This document shows, in pieces, positions 46,537 through 54,701 of a stretch of DNA of 64,000 bases. A program made the position numbers and the translations under genes. The notes beneath the pieces were generated by a model. That model searched no databases, was not told the origin of the DNA, and was given only the letters and a program-made list of their open reading frames with translations. How positions within the stretch are numbered: position 1 is the first letter of the stretch; each line of letters opens with the position of its first letter. The DNA comes from Foliamicus sp965115835 (GTDB taxonomy: Bacteria; Pseudomonadota; Gammaproteobacteria; Steroidobacterales; Foliamicaceae): the NCBI GenBank assembly GCA_965115835.1, contig OZ220471.1:186001-250000 (forward strand). The letters are read 5' to 3'.

Positions 46537-46554
46537 GGGCTCGCGAGCGAGCCC
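46537..46554 (-). other. Hairpin in hsp20 leader
   Basis: GGGCTCG and CGAGCCC form a 7-bp stem with a 4-base loop in the 5' leader, about 18 bases upstream of the Shine-Dalgarno sequence. Its role is unknown; it does not cover the ribosome binding site. Confidence 0.4.
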
Positions 46555-46569
46555 TTTCCGCAGGTAAGA

Positions 46570-46597
46570 AATTGGGTCTGAAGCTGTCATATTCAAG
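46570..46597 (-). promoter_or_regulatory. Sigma-32-type heat-shock promoter of hsp20
   Basis: On the minus strand CTTGAAT (46597-46591), a 14-bp spacer and CCCAATT (46576-46570) match the heat-shock consensus CTTGAAA / CCCATNT, about 63 bases before the ATG. Confidence 0.7.
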
Positions 46598-46651
46598 CCC
46601 TTGCAACGCAGGAAACCCCCGGTCGCGCCAGTCCTGTAGAATCACCGCGTC

Positions 46652-47380
46652 ATGTCGCAGCGACTCGCGAACAAGGTACTGCTTGTCAGCGGGGCGGGGC
46701 CCGTCATTTCCGCCGCGATCGCACGGCGCGCTCTCGACTCCGGCGCCGAAGCGGTGTATGTGGGCCATGTTCCGGAAGCGCGGTCCGAGACCGAGAAAGC
46801 CCTTGACGGCGACGGCGCGCGTCTTGTCGCCCACCGCCGCTCGGAGCCGCGCGCCTGGCCTGCGCTGTACGACCGGCTGGCGGCGGAATCCGTCCTGCCC
46901 GATGTGCTGGTCAACGGCTGCTGCGCCCATCATCCGGGGACGCTCGCCGAAACTTCGCTGGAACAATTCGGGCAGACGCTCGCGAGCAACCTCACGGCGG
47001 CCTTTTTCGGCGCCCAGACGCAGGTGATGAGGCTGCGCGCCGCGGGGCGCACGGGCGCCATCATCAACATGAGTTCGGTGTTCGCGGACCGCGCGCTGCC
47101 GGGCACGGCCGCCTACGCCGCCAGCGCCGGCGGGATTCGCTCGCTCAGCAAGTCCGTGGCGCTGGCCTGCGCCGAAGCAGGCGACGGCATCCATGTTCAC
47201 GCCGTGCTCACCGGGCGCTACGAGGGCTCCCCGGCCTTGCCCGAAGGCGGCCAGGGCCTGCTCGGCGGGCAGATCGGTTCCGGGGAAGTGGCCGCGCTGG
47301 TGGTACAGCTCGCTGGCGACGCCGCCGCCTACACACACGGTTCGGCGGTCGCACTGGACGGGGGACTGTGGATTTCCTGA
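46652..47380 (+). CDS. SDR-family protein with degenerate active site
   Basis: 242 residues with an SDR-like fold (INMSSVFADRALPGTAAYAAS and the end HGSAVALDGGLWIS). The catalytic YxxxK reads YAASA, so the Lys is missing. The cofactor motif reads SGAGPVISAAIA instead of TGxxxGIG. It may be a pseudo-enzyme or act as partner of the canonical SDR that overlaps its 3' end by 13 bases (GTG 47368). Halohydrin-dehalogenase-type SDRs also lack the canonical cofactor motif, but they keep Ser-Tyr-Arg, which is not evident here. Confidence 0.8.
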   Translation: MSQRLANKVLLVSGAGPVISAAIARRALDSGAEAVYVGHVPEARSETEKALDGDGARLVAHRRSEPRAWPALYDRLAAESVLPDVLVNGCCAHHPGTLAETSLEQFGQTLASNLTAAFFGAQTQVMRLRAAGRTGAIINMSSVFADRALPGTAAYAASAGGIRSLSKSVALACAEAGDGIHVHAVLTGRYEGSPALPEGGQGLLGGQIGSGEVAALVVQLAGDAAAYTHGSAVALDGGLWIS

Positions 47381-48168
47381 ACGACACGGCCAGACACGGC
47401 GAACCGGGACGGCTTGCGGGCAAGCGGGTGGTCATTACCGGCGCCACCTCCGGCATCGGTCGCGGTTGCGCCATGCACATGGCGGAAGAGGGCGCCCGGA
47501 TCCTCTTCACCGGCCGCAACGAGAAAGGCGCGGCCGAGACCCTCCGCAAGGTCGCCGAGGCAGCCCCCGAAGCGGAAGTGGAATTCGTGCGCCAGGACGT
47601 GACCCTCGAGGCCGACTGGAACCGGCTCTACGACCGTGTGCGGAATCTGTGGGGGGCCATGGATGTGCTGCTCAGCAATGCCGGCGACGCCAGACTCGGA
47701 CCGCTGGAGAAGGTTCGGCCCGAAGATCTGGAATTCCTCTTCAAGGTCAATGTGGAGGGACAGTTCCTGGGGCTTCGCGACGGCCTGCCGCTGATGGCGC
47801 CGGGCGGCAGCATCATTGTCATGTCGTCGCGGGCGGGCTTGCGAGGGTTTCCGCACGGCGCCGCATACACCTCCGCCAAGGGAGCGCTGACGGCGCTGAC
47901 CAAGGTGGCGGCAGCCGAGGCCGCGGCGCTGGGCGGCAATGTCCGGGTCAATTCGGTGCATCCCGGCCTGGTATGGACGGAAAGCGTCGAGCGGGTGCTG
48001 CAGGGTCGTGCGGAAGAGTTGAGGGCGAAGATGAAAGCCAATGTTCCACTGAACAAGATCGGGCATCCGCGCGATGTGGCCGAGCTGGTCTGCTATCTTG
48101 CCAGCGATGATTCGCGCCACCTGACCGGCGCCGAGCTGTCCGTGGACGGTGGAATGGCGGCGCAGTAG
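47368..48168 (+). CDS. Short-chain dehydrogenase/reductase
   Basis: 266 residues from GTG 47368. A canonical SDR: TGATSGIGRGCAMHM, LLSNAGDARLG, the catalytic Ser in VMSSRAGLRG, YTSAK, and the C-terminal SVDGGMAAQ. Likely NAD(P)-dependent oxidation or reduction of an alcohol or ketone; the substrate is unknown. It is translationally coupled to the degenerate SDR upstream, with the methyltransferase 20 bases downstream. Confidence 0.92.
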   Translation: MDFLNDTARHGEPGRLAGKRVVITGATSGIGRGCAMHMAEEGARILFTGRNEKGAAETLRKVAEAAPEAEVEFVRQDVTLEADWNRLYDRVRNLWGAMDVLLSNAGDARLGPLEKVRPEDLEFLFKVNVEGQFLGLRDGLPLMAPGGSIIVMSSRAGLRGFPHGAAYTSAKGALTALTKVAAAEAAALGGNVRVNSVHPGLVWTESVERVLQGRAEELRAKMKANVPLNKIGHPRDVAELVCYLASDDSRHLTGAELSVDGGMAAQ

Positions 48169-48188
48169 GCGGAACAGGGGGAATTGCC

Positions 48189-49298
48189 ATGCCGTTGATC
48201 GAAGTCGACGCCCGGGAAGCGCCGGAGCGCAATTCCGGCACGGTGTTGCCGAAACTGGCGTGTCGCGAGGACGAGAGCTACCTCGATTACGTGGAGAGTC
48301 TGCGTTCCTTTGTTCTGGACGGGTTGCGCTTCGATGAGCAGCTCGCGGTCCGTACCCGCCGCCTGGAGGACACTTCCATTTTGCCGGGCGAACGACTCGA
48401 AAGGGTATGCCGCGAGGCGGCCGGCATGCCCATCGCGCGGGTTCGCAACCGGTTGATGCGCTCGCAGCAGGAAATGAAATGGCGGCGCATCTGCCGGTCT
48501 CTCGATGCGCGGCGCGACGATCACCTCGCTTGTCTCGCGGACGCGGAAACGAGGGGCCCGGCGAAACTGGAACTGGATCCGGATTTCTCCACCCCGGAGT
48601 ACGCCAACGTACACTTTCATCTGCAGCCCGATGGCTACCACAAGGACGCGCTGGCAGGGCTCCGCTATCACTACGGAACCAAGGTGTTCTTCGTGGGCGA
48701 CAACGACAGGGACCAGCTGCACGCAACGCTGGTCGACCGTTATCTGCCCGAACCGGCGGACGGCTCGGTGCGGCGGATTCTCGATCTGGCCTGCTCCGTG
48801 GGGCAGGGCGCCACGGCGTTGAAGCGGCGTTTTCCGCAAGCGGAGGTGATCGGCATCGATCACTCCGAACCGATGCTGCGCTGGGCCCATCGCCGCGCTG
48901 TGGAGCTGGGCGTGGATGTGTGTTTTTCGCAGCGCCTGGTGGAGGAAACCGGCTACGGGGACCACTGCTTCGATATTGTCTTCTCCTTTATCCTGTTCCA
49001 CGAGATACCGGTACGGATCATCCATGAAACGCTGGAGGAAGTGCGCCGGGTGCTGCGTCCCGGCGGCATTTTCGCCGTCTACGACTTCGTCATGGCCAAC
49101 CGGATGACGGCTTCGCAGCTATACCACCGGCACTTCGATTCGCGCCACAACGGGGAACCGTACGGCGACGATTTCTGTTATTCGGATTTCGATGCGCTGC
49201 TGAGGGAGCACGGCTTTTCCGAAGTGGCTCCGGGCAGGATCCTGGGCAACACCCAGGTCTGGTACGCGACGGCGCCGGCGAACCGGGAACAAGGGTGA
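48189..49298 (+). CDS. SAM-dependent methyltransferase with helical N-terminal domain (MT1)
   Basis: 369 residues. An N-terminal ~180-residue helical region carries RSQQEMKWRRI and the segment LELDPDFSTPEY followed by HLQPDGYHKDAL. A class I methyltransferase domain follows: RILDLACSVGQGATALKRRF, IGIDHSEPMLRWA, FDIVFSFILFHEIP, EVRRVLRPGGIFAVYDF. It is a paralog of the protein at 53126-54328 across both regions. The substrate is not recognisable. The 3' end overlaps the small gene at 49295 (GTGA), and it lies behind two SDR genes, probably one operon. Confidence 0.85.
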   Translation: MPLIEVDAREAPERNSGTVLPKLACREDESYLDYVESLRSFVLDGLRFDEQLAVRTRRLEDTSILPGERLERVCREAAGMPIARVRNRLMRSQQEMKWRRICRSLDARRDDHLACLADAETRGPAKLELDPDFSTPEYANVHFHLQPDGYHKDALAGLRYHYGTKVFFVGDNDRDQLHATLVDRYLPEPADGSVRRILDLACSVGQGATALKRRFPQAEVIGIDHSEPMLRWAHRRAVELGVDVCFSQRLVEETGYGDHCFDIVFSFILFHEIPVRIIHETLEEVRRVLRPGGIFAVYDFVMANRMTASQLYHRHFDSRHNGEPYGDDFCYSDFDALLREHGFSEVAPGRILGNTQVWYATAPANREQG

Positions 49299-49729
49299 AA
49301 GACCGCCGCGCCGCGCCGCCTGCCGGCCAGACGCCGGAAGGCGGCGCGCCTTTGGTTGGCGGCTTCCCGGCGTACTTCAACGATCCCCTTCAGGACGCGA
49401 TGATGAACATGATCCTGGAGTTGAGCGCGCAACTCTGGATGAGCATGGACCGCCTGTATGCCCTGGAAGACCTGCTCTCCCGCCAGGGCATCGTCAGCGC
49501 CGCCGATCTCGACGGCTACAAGCCGCCCGCCGACCGGGCCGCAGCGCTCAAGGCCCGGCGCGAGCGGTTTACCCGCGATATTCTGCGTGATCTGACATCG
49601 CTCACCGAAGCCTGCGGAGTCGAGCCGAACCCGGCCCTCCATGACGCGCAACGGGAGCGTCACGCAGTCCGGCGCGACGAATCCCGGGCTGGCGCGCCGC
49701 CCGCGCGCAATATCGACGGAACGGACTGA
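49295..49729 (+). CDS. Small helical partner protein of MT1 (unrecognised family)
   Basis: 144 residues starting at GTG 49295, coupled to MT1. The core PAYFNDPLQDAMMNMILELSA, MDRLYALEDLLSRQG and ARRERFTRDILRDL is predicted helical or coiled-coil and aligns with the 119-residue protein at 54315-54674 (PAFYGDERLDMLFAML, RLDTHERLLEKAG, IRQRLMGRVLRYL). No Cys, signal peptide or membrane segment is seen. Conserved pairing with a methyltransferase suggests a subunit or regulator; function unknown. Confidence 0.75.
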   Translation: MKDRRAAPPAGQTPEGGAPLVGGFPAYFNDPLQDAMMNMILELSAQLWMSMDRLYALEDLLSRQGIVSAADLDGYKPPADRAAALKARRERFTRDILRDLTSLTEACGVEPNPALHDAQRERHAVRRDESRAGAPPARNIDGTD

Positions 49730-49747
49730 CCCGCCGGTGCTGGCGAG

Positions 49748-50704
49748 CTATTCGCCGGAGGGAAGATTGAGGAAGTAATGAGCGATCGCCGTCAGGTCGG
49801 CGTTGCTCCAGTAGCGGGCGCCGTGATGAACCACCTCGGCCATCGCGCCCCCGTAGACATCGCCGTTCGCCATGATGGCGCTGCGCAGCGACCAGGCGAG
49901 GTCCTCCTCGGTCCAGCCGTTTTCCTCCAGTGTCCGGGTGGTGATGTCGGGACCGTTGGCGCCTACTTTCTCCACCCCGCCCCGATAGCGGCGGGTTTCG
50001 TCGCGGCCCCCCATGGCGCCGCGCGGGGTATGGCAGGCGCCGCAGTGCGCCGGGCCTTCGGCGAGATATCGGCCCCGGTTCCACTGCTCCGAGCGACTCT
50101 CGTCCGGCGCCAGTTCGCCTGCCTGGAAAAAGCGCTCCTTCCAGCCGCCGACCGCCGGGCGAAGAAAGCGATAGAAAAGCTTGAGCCTGTGCCTGGGGGC
50201 GCGCCCGGGCGCCGCGGGCGCCGAACGCACGGCGGCCCACAGGTCCACAATGTCCTGGCTGGTCAGGCGGGTGTAGAACGGATAGGGGTACACCGGGAAG
50301 TAATGCTTGCCTTCGGGGTCCAGCCCTTCCGTGAGCGAGCGCGCAAAATCCTCGAAGGACCAGCCGCCGATCCCGTCTTCGGGGTGTGGCGTGATGTTGG
50401 GAGCGTAATAGGTTCCCGCCCGCGATTCGATCGCCACGCCGCCGGAAAAAACCGAGCCGCCTTCCTCAGGCGACCTGTGGCAGGTGATGCAGCCGGCCAG
50501 CCGGGCAACGTAAAAGCCGCGCTCCCGATCCCCGATCAGGCCGGAATAGTCGCGTTGCGGCGGAGGATCGCCTGCTTCCCGGGAGACCGCCAGACCCGCC
50601 GCGAGAAGGGCGGCGCATGCAACAACAAGGCGGCCTGCGGCGAGCTTTCGCGGCAGCGTGATCAGCCATCCTCCTTGCGGAAAGCGTCGTGGCAACCCTT
50701 GCAA
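49748..50704 (-). CDS. Di-haem c-type cytochrome
   Basis: About 300 residues with two haem c sites: CITCH near the N-terminus and CGACH about 160 residues later. Met ligand candidates lie in ITPHPEDGIGGWS and the AEVVHHGARYWSN region. An N-terminal hydrophobic segment (RLVVACAALLAAGLAV) would export or anchor it. It resembles the di-haem electron carriers attached to dehydrogenases. The start is uncertain: TTG 50704 is the longest option, while a CTG at 50665 just after GGAGG overlaps the cytochrome c' stop. It probably shares a transcript with that gene. Confidence 0.85.
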   Translation of the reverse strand: MQGLPRRFPQGGWLITLPRKLAAGRLVVACAALLAAGLAVSREAGDPPPQRDYSGLIGDRERGFYVARLAGCITCHRSPEEGGSVFSGGVAIESRAGTYYAPNITPHPEDGIGGWSFEDFARSLTEGLDPEGKHYFPVYPYPFYTRLTSQDIVDLWAAVRSAPAAPGRAPRHRLKLFYRFLRPAVGGWKERFFQAGELAPDESRSEQWNRGRYLAEGPAHCGACHTPRGAMGGRDETRRYRGGVEKVGANGPDITTRTLEENGWTEEDLAWSLRSAIMANGDVYGGAMAEVVHHGARYWSNADLTAIAHYFLNLPSGE

Positions 50705-51174
50705 CTCATCACCAGGGCCGTCATGGCGTCCATGGCCGGGGCCTCGCCCCCTGCTCCGGTCGCAGGGTCGGGAGGCGTTGCGCCCGCTGGAGCGGGCGGC
50801 CTGTCGGCTGCTTCCGCCAGCTTGTTGGCCGCTTTCGTCAAATCGTCGGCCAGGGCCGAAAAGCGCTCGAAATCCTCCCAGATGGCCGGCAGCGCTTCGC
50901 CAGCGGGATCATGGCTGCCCTCGGGGAACAGGGAAGTGAGCCTGTCGCCGCCTGCCGCGGAGAGCCAGCCGGCCAGTTCGCGCATCCTTTCCGCATCGTA
51001 GTCCGCCTTTCCGCGAACCATGGCGCTGATCGATTGCACCGCCTCTCCCATCGACTCCATCAGTTCATGGCGCTCGCGAACAACGCCCGTGAGAGCGTCA
51101 TCATCGGCGTAGGCGCCGGGGCCTGCGAAACCGCTTGCACAGAGCGCCAGCACACCCGTCAACATTCGATTCAT
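50662..51174 (-). CDS. Cytochrome c'
   Basis: 170 residues with a signal peptide (MNRMLTGVLALCASGFAGPGAYA). The mature four-helix pattern has RHELMESMGEAVQSISAM, IWEDFERFSALADDLTKAA and the C-terminal haem site CKGCHDAFRKED, typical of cytochrome c'. A Pro/Ala/Gly-rich insert (PPAPAGATPPDPATGAGG) before the last helix is unusual. Members bind NO or CO or carry electrons in the periplasm. GGGGGAG precedes the ATG. Confidence 0.9.
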   Translation of the reverse strand: MNRMLTGVLALCASGFAGPGAYADDDALTGVVRERHELMESMGEAVQSISAMVRGKADYDAERMRELAGWLSAAGGDRLTSLFPEGSHDPAGEALPAIWEDFERFSALADDLTKAANKLAEAADRPPAPAGATPPDPATGAGGEAPAMDAMTALVMSCKGCHDAFRKEDG

Positions 51175-51195
51175 GGTTAGTCGTCTCCCCCATGA

Positions 51196-51209
51196 GAAGT
51201 GGCCACTTC
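51196..51209 (-). promoter_or_regulatory. Palindromic operator candidate upstream of cytochrome c' gene
   Basis: GAAGTGGCCACTTC is a perfect 14-bp palindrome 21 bases upstream of the ATG. It lies just downstream of a -10-like TACAAT (51224-51219 on the minus strand), where a repressor could act. No convincing -35 is seen. Confidence 0.4.
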
Positions 51210-51468
51210 AGTGGCGCTATTGTAGGCGAGTTGCGCAACCTCGAGGCGAGAGCAGCCTGTTGCAGGCGGAAGGTGAGTCCGTGAGGCGATTCCGGTTCGC
51301 CACACAGCCCTCGCGGCGGTTTCAAGGTGTATTGCGGGTCAAGTTCGGGCCGCAGTCAATTTCCCTCAATCGATCTTCCCGCTGCTGTTGCTATGCCTGT
51401 GGGGCGGGGTTGTGGGCGGGGTTTTCGCAGAACCGGCGGGGCGGGCTGAACGCACGGCGTGCCCGGTT

Positions 51469-51843
51469 CTATTCGTCTTCCCCAGCGGCGCGGCGGTCGG
51501 GGCCGTAATACGCTGTCAGGTAGTCAAGCACTTTCTTTCTTGTTTCCGGTGGAAGCGGCGCCATTTGCTGCTCGTCCGCCATTTCCGCCAGCACTTCCGC
51601 CCAGACCGTTCGCGACAGCCCCTGCTGGAGGACAAGGTCTATGGAATGACAGGACCCGCACAAACCGAACACCTCCCGCCGGCCCTCGCCCTGCGGCATG
51701 CCGCGAAAAAGCTCCTGCTCCTGTTCGTCCTTGCGGTCAGGATCCGTTTGCCCGCCGGCCAATGCGTCCGGAGCAGGCAGCCCGAGGGTCAGGCAAGCTG
51801 CTGCGGCCGCGATTGCGGCGGCGGCCGGCAGGAAGCGAGCCAT
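51469..51843 (-). CDS. sorB: Mono-haem cytochrome c, probable sulfite dehydrogenase subunit SorB
   Basis: 124 residues with a signal peptide ending near ALA|GGQ and one haem site CGSCHSIDLVLQQGLSR. The rest of the domain (WAEVLAEMADEQQM, VLDYLTAYYGP) matches the small cytochrome partner of SorA-type enzymes. It would accept electrons from the molybdenum centre. It starts 5 bases after the sorA stop. Confidence 0.82.
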   Translation of the reverse strand: MARFLPAAAAIAAAAACLTLGLPAPDALAGGQTDPDRKDEQEQELFRGMPQGEGRREVFGLCGSCHSIDLVLQQGLSRTVWAEVLAEMADEQQMAPLPPETRKKVLDYLTAYYGPDRRAAGEDE

Positions 51844-51848
51844 GCGAA

Positions 51849-53063
51849 TCAGGTCACGCGCACCGCAACATGGTGCAAGGCGTTGTTGAGATAGCCCCTG
51901 GGGTTCCAGGCCGCCTCGAACGGCTGGCTGATTCCCTCACGGTCCGTGGCTCGCGCCCACACCCGGTAGTAGCCGGCCTGCGCAAATCGCACCCGGGCGG
52001 AGAAACGCTGCCATGCGTGAGGATTGTGTGGCGGGGCCAACTGCGCCTCCTGCCAGGTGGCGCCATGGTCGATGGAAATGTCCACCCGCGCCACTTCCGT
52101 ATCGCCGGCCCAGGCGTGGCCCGCCACCTCGAGTTCCCTGCCTGCCAGTTCCAGACCGGTTTCCGGGCGGCTGATCAGCGACTTGACCGGCATCGCGTGA
52201 ATGATCTTCATGTCCCCTGCCGGAACCGCCTCGCCCGGCGACACCGGATACGCCGGAACGCGATACGAGGATCCGGTCATCTTGGGTCCGTCATGCACCA
52301 CATCCCTCAGCCAGACCCGCGTCAGCCACTTCTGCGAGCACGATCCGGGCCAGCCCGGAATCACCAGCCTCAAGGGAGCGCCGTTCATGGGATGCAGCGG
52401 CCCGCCGTTCATTTCGAAGGCGATGAGGTTATACGGGTCCATGGCCTTGGTCATCGGCACGCCCCGCGAGATCGGAAGCAGGCCGGGCTTGCCGGACAGG
52501 TGCGCGTCGGCGCCCTCGTGCGCCGTGTGGACCGCCTCGTCTTTTATCCCCGCCTCCCTGAGCACATCGGCCAGGCGAACGCCGGTCCACTCGGCGCAAG
52601 CGACGGCGCCAAGGGTCCACTGGTTGCCCCGGGCCGGAGGATCGAAACGCGCCCGGCCGTTGCCGCCGCACTCGACAAGCAACCGGTGCGTCACTACCTC
52701 GAAGCGCTCGCGGAGACCTTCGATTCCGAGCGTCATGGGACGCTCCACCAGCCCGTCCACCCTCAACCTCCAGGTGGCCGGATCCATGTCCCGCGGGACG
52801 ATGCCGTTGTTGCGGATGAAATGCCGCTCGGTGGGCGTGACCTCGTCGTCGAGCAAATGCGGGGGCGTTTCGGCGCTCAGCGGCCGGTCATTCAGCACCG
52901 AAAGCCCGCGCTTTCCGGCAATCGGCAGGGATTCCGCGGCGCGTGCGCCGGACAAAAGGCCGTGCGCCGCCCCGGCCCCCAAGGGGATCGCGCCGCCGAC
53001 AAACGCTCCCGCGGCGGCCATCCCCGCCCCCTTGAGAAATTCGCGGCGCTCCGGGAAGCTCAT
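51849..53063 (-). CDS. sorA: Sulfite oxidase-family molybdoenzyme, probable sulfite dehydrogenase SorA
   Basis: 404 residues. A Tat signal (ERREFLKGAGMAAAGAFVGG) precedes the mature enzyme. The molybdopterin-ligating Cys132 is in LLVECGGNGR. LRLVIPGWPGSCSQKWLTRV and the Ig-like dimerisation domain (VARVDISIDHGATWQEAQL) are typical of SorA and YedY relatives. With a c-type cytochrome directly downstream it best fits SorAB, which oxidises sulfite to sulfate in the periplasm. It lies behind MT2, ald and the paraoxonase-like gene on one strand. Confidence 0.88.
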   Translation of the reverse strand: MSFPERREFLKGAGMAAAGAFVGGAIPLGAGAAHGLLSGARAAESLPIAGKRGLSVLNDRPLSAETPPHLLDDEVTPTERHFIRNNGIVPRDMDPATWRLRVDGLVERPMTLGIEGLRERFEVVTHRLLVECGGNGRARFDPPARGNQWTLGAVACAEWTGVRLADVLREAGIKDEAVHTAHEGADAHLSGKPGLLPISRGVPMTKAMDPYNLIAFEMNGGPLHPMNGAPLRLVIPGWPGSCSQKWLTRVWLRDVVHDGPKMTGSSYRVPAYPVSPGEAVPAGDMKIIHAMPVKSLISRPETGLELAGRELEVAGHAWAGDTEVARVDISIDHGATWQEAQLAPPHNPHAWQRFSARVRFAQAGYYRVWARATDREGISQPFEAAWNPRGYLNNALHHVAVRVT

Positions 53064-53125
53064 TGAAGGCGCGTCCTGTTCCCGAGCCCGCTATCCCGTC
53101 GGACCGCTCCGGCGAGCGAGGCGGA

Positions 53126-54328
53126 TCAGTCCTTGTGGCCGCCGAAAGCGATCCAGTGCGACAGCACGCCCCCGCCGGGATCCTTGTCCGTCCACCGGTC
53201 GCGTTCGTTCCGGAAGTTGCCGGTGCGCGGCTGAAAACCCGTCACCACGCGTGTGAAGCCTGCGTCGCGCATCGCCTTGCCGATGTCCATGGCGCCGAGC
53301 GCGCCCCAGAAAGGCTCTGCGTTGTAGTAGTTCTGCCAGTCCCGCACCACCACGGAGCCCATGTCCATTCCCCGGTAGCGCAACGGCACCTCCAGGTTGC
53401 ACATCGAGCCGCCGCGCCTGAGCACCCGGCGGGCCTCTTTCAATATGGCCGGCATGGCGGTGCGGGAACTCTCGTGGAACAGGATTTCCGAGGTGACCAT
53501 GTCGAAGCTCCCGTTCCCGAACTTCAACTTGCGGGCGTCCTGCTGGTGGAAGTGCACAGGCTTGCCCAGCGATTCCGCACGGGCGTGGGCATAGCGGAGC
53601 AGCGCTCCGCCGATGTCGACAGCATGCACCTCGGCGTCCGGGAACAGGTCGGTGAGCGCCAGGGTGCCGTGGCCCACGCCGCAGCCCAGGTCCAGGATCC
53701 GTTCGGGCTTCATCTCCGGGAATTTGTCCTGGATGAAGGCGCAGAGCGTGTGGCCGCGCACATCGTTCAGCCCGCCTGCGCGGCCCAGGCCATAGAGCAC
53801 GGCGCCACGGTCGTAGATCGCCCCGGCGCGCACATCGTCGTTGCCGGCGTCGTGCAGGTATCCGCCCGGCTGAATGTGCTGATCCACCAGGGCAAGGTAT
53901 TCCGGGTTTGGCAGTTCGGGGTCCAGCGCAAGACTGCCCAGCGGGTCCCGGATCGACCGGAACCGGTGTTCCAGTTCGTCCAGTTGCCGGTCCACGGTGT
54001 CGGCCACGTAATCCCACATCAGTTCCTGGGAAGTGCGCAGCAGCGCGCCCCAATTCCGGAAGACGGGAAGTTGTTCGGCCTTGCGCAGCACTTCCGTTCG
54101 ATCCTTCCCGACCTCCGGGTCGCGCTCGCCCATTTCCGGCATCACCTGCTCGTTGCAGGCTTCGATGCACTGGGCCATCAGCCGCCCGTTGGCGTAAGCG
54201 CGCAGGCCCAGGAAGTACTTCTGCGCCGCGAGTTCGTCGTGGGTGGCGCCCGCCATCATCCCGTGACGCGGATACACATCGCTGCGCATGGTTTCCTGGC
54301 GCACGCCCTCGGCTTCAAACATCACCAT
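53126..54328 (-). CDS. SAM-dependent methyltransferase with helical N-terminal domain (MT2)
   Basis: 400 residues. The helical N-terminal half has RTSQELMWDYVADTV and LALDPELPNPEY followed by HIQPGGYLHDAG, matching MT1. Then comes a class I methyltransferase domain: RILDLGCGVGHGTLALTDLF, HAVDIGGALLRYA, FDMVTSEILFHESS, EARRVLRRGGSMCNLEVPL. Its start overlaps the end of the small gene at 54315 by 14 bases, the mirror order of the MT1 pair. The substrate is unknown. It lies between ald/small protein and sorAB. Confidence 0.85.
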   Translation of the reverse strand: MVMFEAEGVRQETMRSDVYPRHGMMAGATHDELAAQKYFLGLRAYANGRLMAQCIEACNEQVMPEMGERDPEVGKDRTEVLRKAEQLPVFRNWGALLRTSQELMWDYVADTVDRQLDELEHRFRSIRDPLGSLALDPELPNPEYLALVDQHIQPGGYLHDAGNDDVRAGAIYDRGAVLYGLGRAGGLNDVRGHTLCAFIQDKFPEMKPERILDLGCGVGHGTLALTDLFPDAEVHAVDIGGALLRYAHARAESLGKPVHFHQQDARKLKFGNGSFDMVTSEILFHESSRTAMPAILKEARRVLRRGGSMCNLEVPLRYRGMDMGSVVVRDWQNYYNAEPFWGALGAMDIGKAMRDAGFTRVVTGFQPRTGNFRNERDRWTDKDPGGGVLSHWIAFGGHKD

Positions 54329-54674
54329 GTTGCACCTCCTTTGAAATCCGCTCGAGTTCGCCGCCGGCCGCGGCGGGTTCCATGTCTTCTTCCAGGTATC
54401 GCAGCACCCGCCCCATCAGCCTCTGGCGGATCGGTTCCCTTTCCGCCTCGACCGCCTCGTCCGGCAGCCAGGCGTCCACGGTTTCCTTGCCGAACAGCCC
54501 CGCCTTTTCCAGCAGCCGCTCGTGGGTGTCCAGCCGTTCGCGGATCACGCTCACCTCGCCCAGCAGCGCGGTAAGCATGGCGAACAGCATGTCCAGGCGC
54601 TCGTCCCCGTAAAACGCGGGCCGCTTGCCCAGCGCGCGCCTGGGTCGCATGTCGGGTTGGGTATTCGCAGGCAT
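54315..54674 (-). CDS. Small helical partner protein of MT2 (unrecognised family)
   Basis: 119 residues, largely helical, with core DMLFAMLTALLGEVSVIRER, LDTHERLLEKAGLFG and PIRQRLMGRVLRYLEEDM. It is homologous to the 144-residue protein at 49295-49729. It overlaps the MT2 start by 14 bases and follows ald by 27 bases. It looks like an obligate companion of this methyltransferase type. Confidence 0.75.
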   Translation of the reverse strand: MPANTQPDMRPRRALGKRPAFYGDERLDMLFAMLTALLGEVSVIRERLDTHERLLEKAGLFGKETVDAWLPDEAVEAEREPIRQRLMGRVLRYLEEDMEPAAAGGELERISKEVQHGDV

Positions 54675-54701
54675 GGGTCCGGTCTTTCCGGGAAGGCAGG
54701 T

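Noticed and set aside
46537..46554. RNA thermometer in the hsp20 leader
   Set aside because: The hairpin does not pair with the Shine-Dalgarno sequence and lacks ROSE or fourU features; the sigma-32 promoter already explains heat control.
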